This document shows positions 35,201-36,277 of a DNA stretch of 36,277 bases, in pieces; positions within the stretch are counted from its first letter, which is position 1; the number at the start of each line of letters is the position of its first letter. The position numbers and the translations under genes were made by a program. Below the pieces are notes generated by a model. It was not told the DNA's origin. It saw nothing but the letters and a program-made list of their open reading frames with translations, and made no database searches. This stretch comes from an uncultured Clostridia bacterium (lineage in GTDB: Bacteria; Bacillota; Clostridia; Oscillospirales; Oscillospiraceae), in the NCBI GenBank assembly GCA_946411835.1, contig CAMKFK010000014.1:1-36277 (forward strand), read 5' to 3'.

Positions 35201-36182
35201 CGAGATTCTCCGCCTGATGGACACGGGCGAGGTCAGCTGCGTCATCTACACCGGCGCGCTCAAGGATGCCACGGTGGGCGACTACACGGTGCTGCATCGC
35301 CGCGCCATGCGGCGCGGCGTCCCGTGCCTGACCTCGCTCGACACGGCGAACGCGCTGGCGGACAGCATGGAGAGCCGCTTCTCGCGCAAAAACGTCGAGT
35401 TGATCGACATCAACCATATGCGCCCGTGGCGGCAGAAGCTCCGCTTCGCAAAGATGCACACCTGCGGCAACGACTATATTTTCATCGAGAATTTTGACGG
35501 GCGGATGACCTGCCCGGAATCCCTCTGCGTCGACTTGTGCGACCGGAACACAGGGATCGGCGGCAACGGTATCGTGCTGATGGAGCGCTCCGCCGCGGCG
35601 GACGTGAAAATGCGCTCCTTCCACCGAGACGGCAGCGAGAGCCTGATCGCGGGCAACAACATCCGCTGCGTGGCAAAGTACGTCCACGACAAGGGCTACG
35701 TTCGCGCCGAGACCATGACCATCGAAACGGCGGACGGCGTACACCTTCTGCGCCTCTACCTGCGCGACGGCAAGGTCAGCTCCGCCGCCGTGGACATGGG
35801 GCGCGCCGTCGTCGGCGAGACGGCGGAGGACGGCAGCGTGCCCGTGACGCTGGGCGGGGCGCACCGCGTCGTGTTCTGCGACGCGGTCGAGAGCCGGAAC
35901 CTGCATACCTTCGAGTCGGAGACGGACACGGAGTTCGTGCGCGTCATCGACGCGGCGACCATTCGGATGCGCAGCTGGGAGCGCGGCAGCGGCGAGACGC
36001 TTGCCTACGGCGCGGGCACCTGCGCGGCGGCAGCGGCGGCGGTTGCGCGCGGGCTGTGCCCCAAGGGGCGCGACATCACCGTGAAGGCGTCCGGCGGCGA
36101 CGTAACGGTCAACGTCACCGACGAACGTATCCTGCTCACCGGCGGCGCCGTACTGACCTACGAGGGCGAGATCGAATACTGA
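32238..36182 (+). CDS. carB: Carbamoyl-phosphate synthase large subunit fused in frame to a C-terminal DapF-like (diaminopimelate epimerase fold) domain
   Basis: [90 protein letters not shown], MGS-like [14 protein letters not shown]...[10 protein letters not shown]; then [17 protein letters not shown]...[11 protein letters not shown]...[17 protein letters not shown]. GTG at 32229 is an alternative start. Confidence 0.93.
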   Translation: [1314 protein letters not shown]

Positions 36183-36188
36183 TCGACG

Positions 36189-36220
36189 GCAAAAGAGCGG
36201 CGAATCTGCCGCTCTTTTGC
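36189..36220 (+). terminator. Rho-independent terminator of carAB
   Basis: GCAAAAGAGCGGC-GAATCT-GCCGCTCTTTTGC. Confidence 0.8.
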
Positions 36221-36227
36221 GCTGCGC

Positions 36228-36277
36228 GTGCGCCCGGCGAGCGCACGTTCTAACGGGTGAAAGTCCCGAGTCCGCCC
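36228..36277 (+). mobile_element. Likely 5' end of a group II intron, truncated by the window edge
   Basis: GTGCGCCCGGCGAGCGCACGTTCTAACGGGTGAAAGTCCCGAGTCCGCCC: 5' GTGCG and the GGGTGAAAGTCCC element common in bacterial group II intron domain I. Confidence 0.6.

Noticed and set aside
33645-35906. 753-aa minus-strand ORF antisense to carB
   Set aside because: Shadow ORF; the carB frame is fully conserved.

Overview
GC-rich bacterial chromosome segment, probably Clostridia/Oscillospirales-like by gene content (inference only). Left edge: start of a truncated minus-strand ORF, a tRNA-3'-end-like fragment and an intact tRNA-Arg(ACG). 0.6-14.7 kb: a possible miniature cohesin/dockerin surface system. 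It has a large secreted CehA/McbA-type PHP metallohydrolase with a C-terminal dockerin (minus), a YibE/F membrane protein, an acidic lipoprotein, a secreted M20 (PepV/Sapep-like) peptidase with a homologous pre-dockerin module plus dockerin, and a 466-aa cohesin - Gly/Ser linker - 3xSLH anchoring protein. 14.8-20.8 kb: EAL / degenerate-GGDEF / PAS protein, polyprenyl glycosylphosphotransferase and APC permease. 21.1-31.0 kb: complete hisZGDCBHAF-IE-histidinol phosphatase operon followed by a stand-alone IMP cyclohydrolase and a stand-alone AICAR transformylase. hisZ has an in-frame TAG. 31.1-36.2 kb: carA lacking the catalytic Cys of its glutaminase, and carB fused in frame to a DapF-like domain lacking both catalytic cysteines. 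The right edge looks like the 5' end of a group II intron just after a terminator. Most interesting: the non-cellulolytic cohesin/dockerin locus, the correlated decay in CarA and CarB-DapF, the hisZ amber codon, and the apparently destroyed start codon of the M20-dockerin gene. All family calls were made by eye, without database searches.
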